Below are positions 61,771 to 64,000 of a stretch of 64,000 nucleotides of DNA, in pieces. The stretch is from Dromaius novaehollandiae (lineage: Eukaryota; Chordata; Aves; Casuariiformes; Dromaiidae), in the NCBI RefSeq assembly GCF_036370855.1, contig NC_088098.1, positions 135,304,721 to 135,368,720 on the forward strand. The letters run 5' to 3'. Position 1 is the first letter of the stretch. Every line of letters begins with the position of its first letter. The translations under genes were made by a program, and so were the position numbers. Under the pieces are notes generated by a model. It ran no database searches. It was given only the letters and a program-made list of their open reading frames with translations, and was not told the origin of the DNA.

Positions 61771-64000
61771 TCCTTCTGTAGAAATCAGTCTTGGAGCTGC
61801 AGTCAGAACTCTGCCGCCCTCTTCTCCGGAAAGACATTTTCCTCAGGAGCTGAATAGTTAAAGGGATGTCGAGATTAGATTCCTGTTGCTTGCAGGAGCT
61901 CCCAAAAATAGCTGTTTTAACTGAAGTATTTCAAAGATCAAGCTTGTCACTTGGTTAATAAAATAACTTGTACAGGTAAGTGTAACACCACTGACTGGGG
62001 ACATGCGACATACCAATGATGAAAGGGCCAGATCCAGAAAAGACTTTGATTCTGGAGACAGGATTTAAACTCCTAAAGGCCCCCATATTCCAAACAAAGG
62101 CCCCAAACCACCTTTTTTTCTTTTTCATGGTGGACGCCCAACCCTGAAATTGCTGTTATCTTCTTGAGTGTCCCTACCATTCATATTAAAATTCCCTGAT
62201 TGCCCATGTGCACTGTGCATATCCTTGCGACTGCTGTGGCCTGTTGTTATTCAGCTTCTGCAGGACAGGCCCTTTGAAAGGCCTGATCTTACAGATTTGA
62301 TAATCTAATCAGAGTGCCCCTCGCTGAATAGGCTGGGCTTCTCACAGGCTGAATTTAAAATTGCAATATTAAAACAGTAGTGCTGCCTGTTGCTGGAATA
62401 GCCCAACAGATAGAAAACTCAATGGATGGTGGGAATTCACATGTTGCACTCTGTGGAAGAACAGCCTAACTGCTTGCCTGCAGAATGGTCTGTTTTGTCC
62501 ACTGAAGATGCAATGCTGTTCTATGAAGAACAAAGAGTCTCTCACCAGGAGAAGAATCAAGAAGATGGTTGGCTGTAATCCTGTGGTCAGGCTGTTTAAT
62601 TGGGAAGCTTCCAGTCTTTGCTTCTTGGACTATATACGTTGTATAAAGAGCAGCAGATAAAATGATGAGAAGTACTCCTGAGAGCAGGGACAAACACTCA
62701 CTGCTTGCAAAGAATTCTTCCATTAGTCTCTTCTCTGAAATGGGATTTGTATTATGGTTGAACGCCTCTTCTTTAGTTCTGATATAAGTGCCAACCAGAA
62801 ATGGGAATTAAGACATGTCCCACACTTACTAACTTAAGGAGGCCCCCCCACTAGGTTGCCTGTTTTGATGGCCTGAGTTGCCAACTCATTGAGAACACAA
62901 CAGGAAGACTGTAGAAGGGTTCTCATTTGGGGATGGGGGGAGTGCCAAAGGGGCCAAAAATTTAAATGTAGCATCTACATTTTAGCACCCATGTGCTTTA
63001 TTATCTTCAAAAAGAAAAAGATTTAACTCTTCATGATATATACATTCCGTATATATATCTGCATAGCATGATGGGATGCTTTGTTGAGAGGCAGGATGGA
63101 ACAACCTGGGAAGAGCTTGTATATGCAGCTATACTACTTCTAGTATGTAGTTTCTATGTGACTGTTATGGGCCTGACTGTTATGCCATGTACATGTACCC
63201 AAAAGTATACACCTAAGCCTGGATTTTGCAGAGACTACAACAGTCACCGACTTTGCATATGTTGTAAAGAGTTACAGTGGTTTCAGTGTGTATATATAAA
63301 AAAGCAATTGATATTTCTTTTATAGTTTAATGTTTAATCTTCTCTTCCACTGAGCATGAAAAAATACACAAGTGTGCTGCAAGCAAATGAAAGACAGATT
63401 GTGCCTACCTTTGCAGGCTGAGCTCTTCCTACAGTTCTTGCTTATCTGTATTTCTGGATTGCGAGAGGCAGCTAATACAACAACAAATGATCTGTGTAAT
63501 TATTAACTACTTGACCATCTGGTTAAAACAAATGTTAGGTAAGCTGATTCCCACTTGGACCGGAATTAGCACCACGCCCATAAGGGAAATCTTGATATGC
63601 TCGCAAGGTGCAATTTCAAATAGCTCGGCTGCATTCCCCAATGATGATTTTTTCCACACGCTCTAAGGCACTAGACCTACATATGCTGGTTTCTTTCCAT
63701 ATGCACTTTTAAAGCACTCACATGCAGTGTTGCCTAGCTAGTGACAAAATGACAAATGAAACAAAAGTTTCATGCTGCCTATCTCCCCTTCTCCTTTTCC
63801 TGTAGATACCTGATTTAAAAACAGATATGTAGGGGTTGCCATTTAAACTACCCAGCTCTGGTGTCCAGATATCTGAACCTCCCCCAAATCAAACTAATTT
63901 AAAATAAAGTAGTATTTGCGTTTATAAGTTATGGCCTGCCTTTTGACCGCTACTTGCTTTATCTGACAAAGTTCAGTCACTGGATTCTGTATATCTTGAG
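61771..64000. other. Intergenic, no gene recognised
   Basis: Mixed-composition DNA with ORFs up to 110 codons and no domains. No repeat family or RNA gene identified up to the window edge. Confidence 0.5.

Noticed and set aside
58000..64000. SCML2 terminal exons upstream of BEND2
   Set aside because: No SAM- or MBT-like sequence could be read on either strand.
1..64000. CRISPR arrays, operons, phage or insertion sequences
   Set aside because: Vertebrate-type sequence; no spaced direct repeats, bacterial gene clusters or IS-type transposases are present.

Overview
This is a vertebrate nuclear genome window, most likely from a bird (at least a sauropsid). The evidence is an intron-containing gene with GT/AG splice sites, CR1-type LINE remnants, an old MIR-like SINE remnant, a compact CpG-island promoter and AT-rich intergenic DNA. 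No bacterial-type genes, CRISPR array, rRNA or intact tRNA was seen.

One protein-coding gene can be reconstructed, on the minus strand between about 57.5 kb (start) and 31.4 kb (stop). Thirteen coding exons join with compatible phases into one frame of 2292 nt (763 codons plus stop). The protein has a short conserved-looking N-terminal module, an acidic segment with a SUMO-interacting-type motif, a basic nuclear-localisation-type motif, a coiled-coil-like segment, a long Ser/Pro-rich linker and two BEN domains. Two C-terminal BEN domains and a length near 800 aa match BEND2, a germline/meiotic chromatin protein in mammals, so I call it BEND2. The promoter appears to lie in a CpG island at about 56.85-57.96 kb.

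Layout. 1-4.1 kb: no gene recognised, with a small motif cluster at about 3.97-4.04 kb. 4.1-5.1 kb: a GC-rich, CpG-island-like segment with CCAAT boxes and an RFX X-box, possibly the promoter of a gene off the left edge. 5.1-31.4 kb: a gene-poor interval with microsatellites, a G7A3 minisatellite, MIR-like and CR1 remnants, a few candidate conserved noncoding blocks, and the BEND2 3' UTR near 29-31.4 kb. 31.4-57.5 kb: BEND2, with a CR1 copy in its last intron. 57.5-64 kb: upstream flank with faint CR1 remnants and no convincing coding exon.

In mammals the neighbours of BEND2 are RAI2 on its 3' side and SCML2 on its 5' side. If that order holds here, the 4.5 kb island could belong to RAI2. This is inference, because no RAI2 or SCML2 coding sequence is visible. 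I found no evidence of an undescribed multi-gene system. The most useful observations are the exon-level model of BEND2, its duplicated BEN exon pairs, its SUMO-interacting-type motifs, its ambiguous first exons, and the noncoding motif clusters and G-rich arrays.
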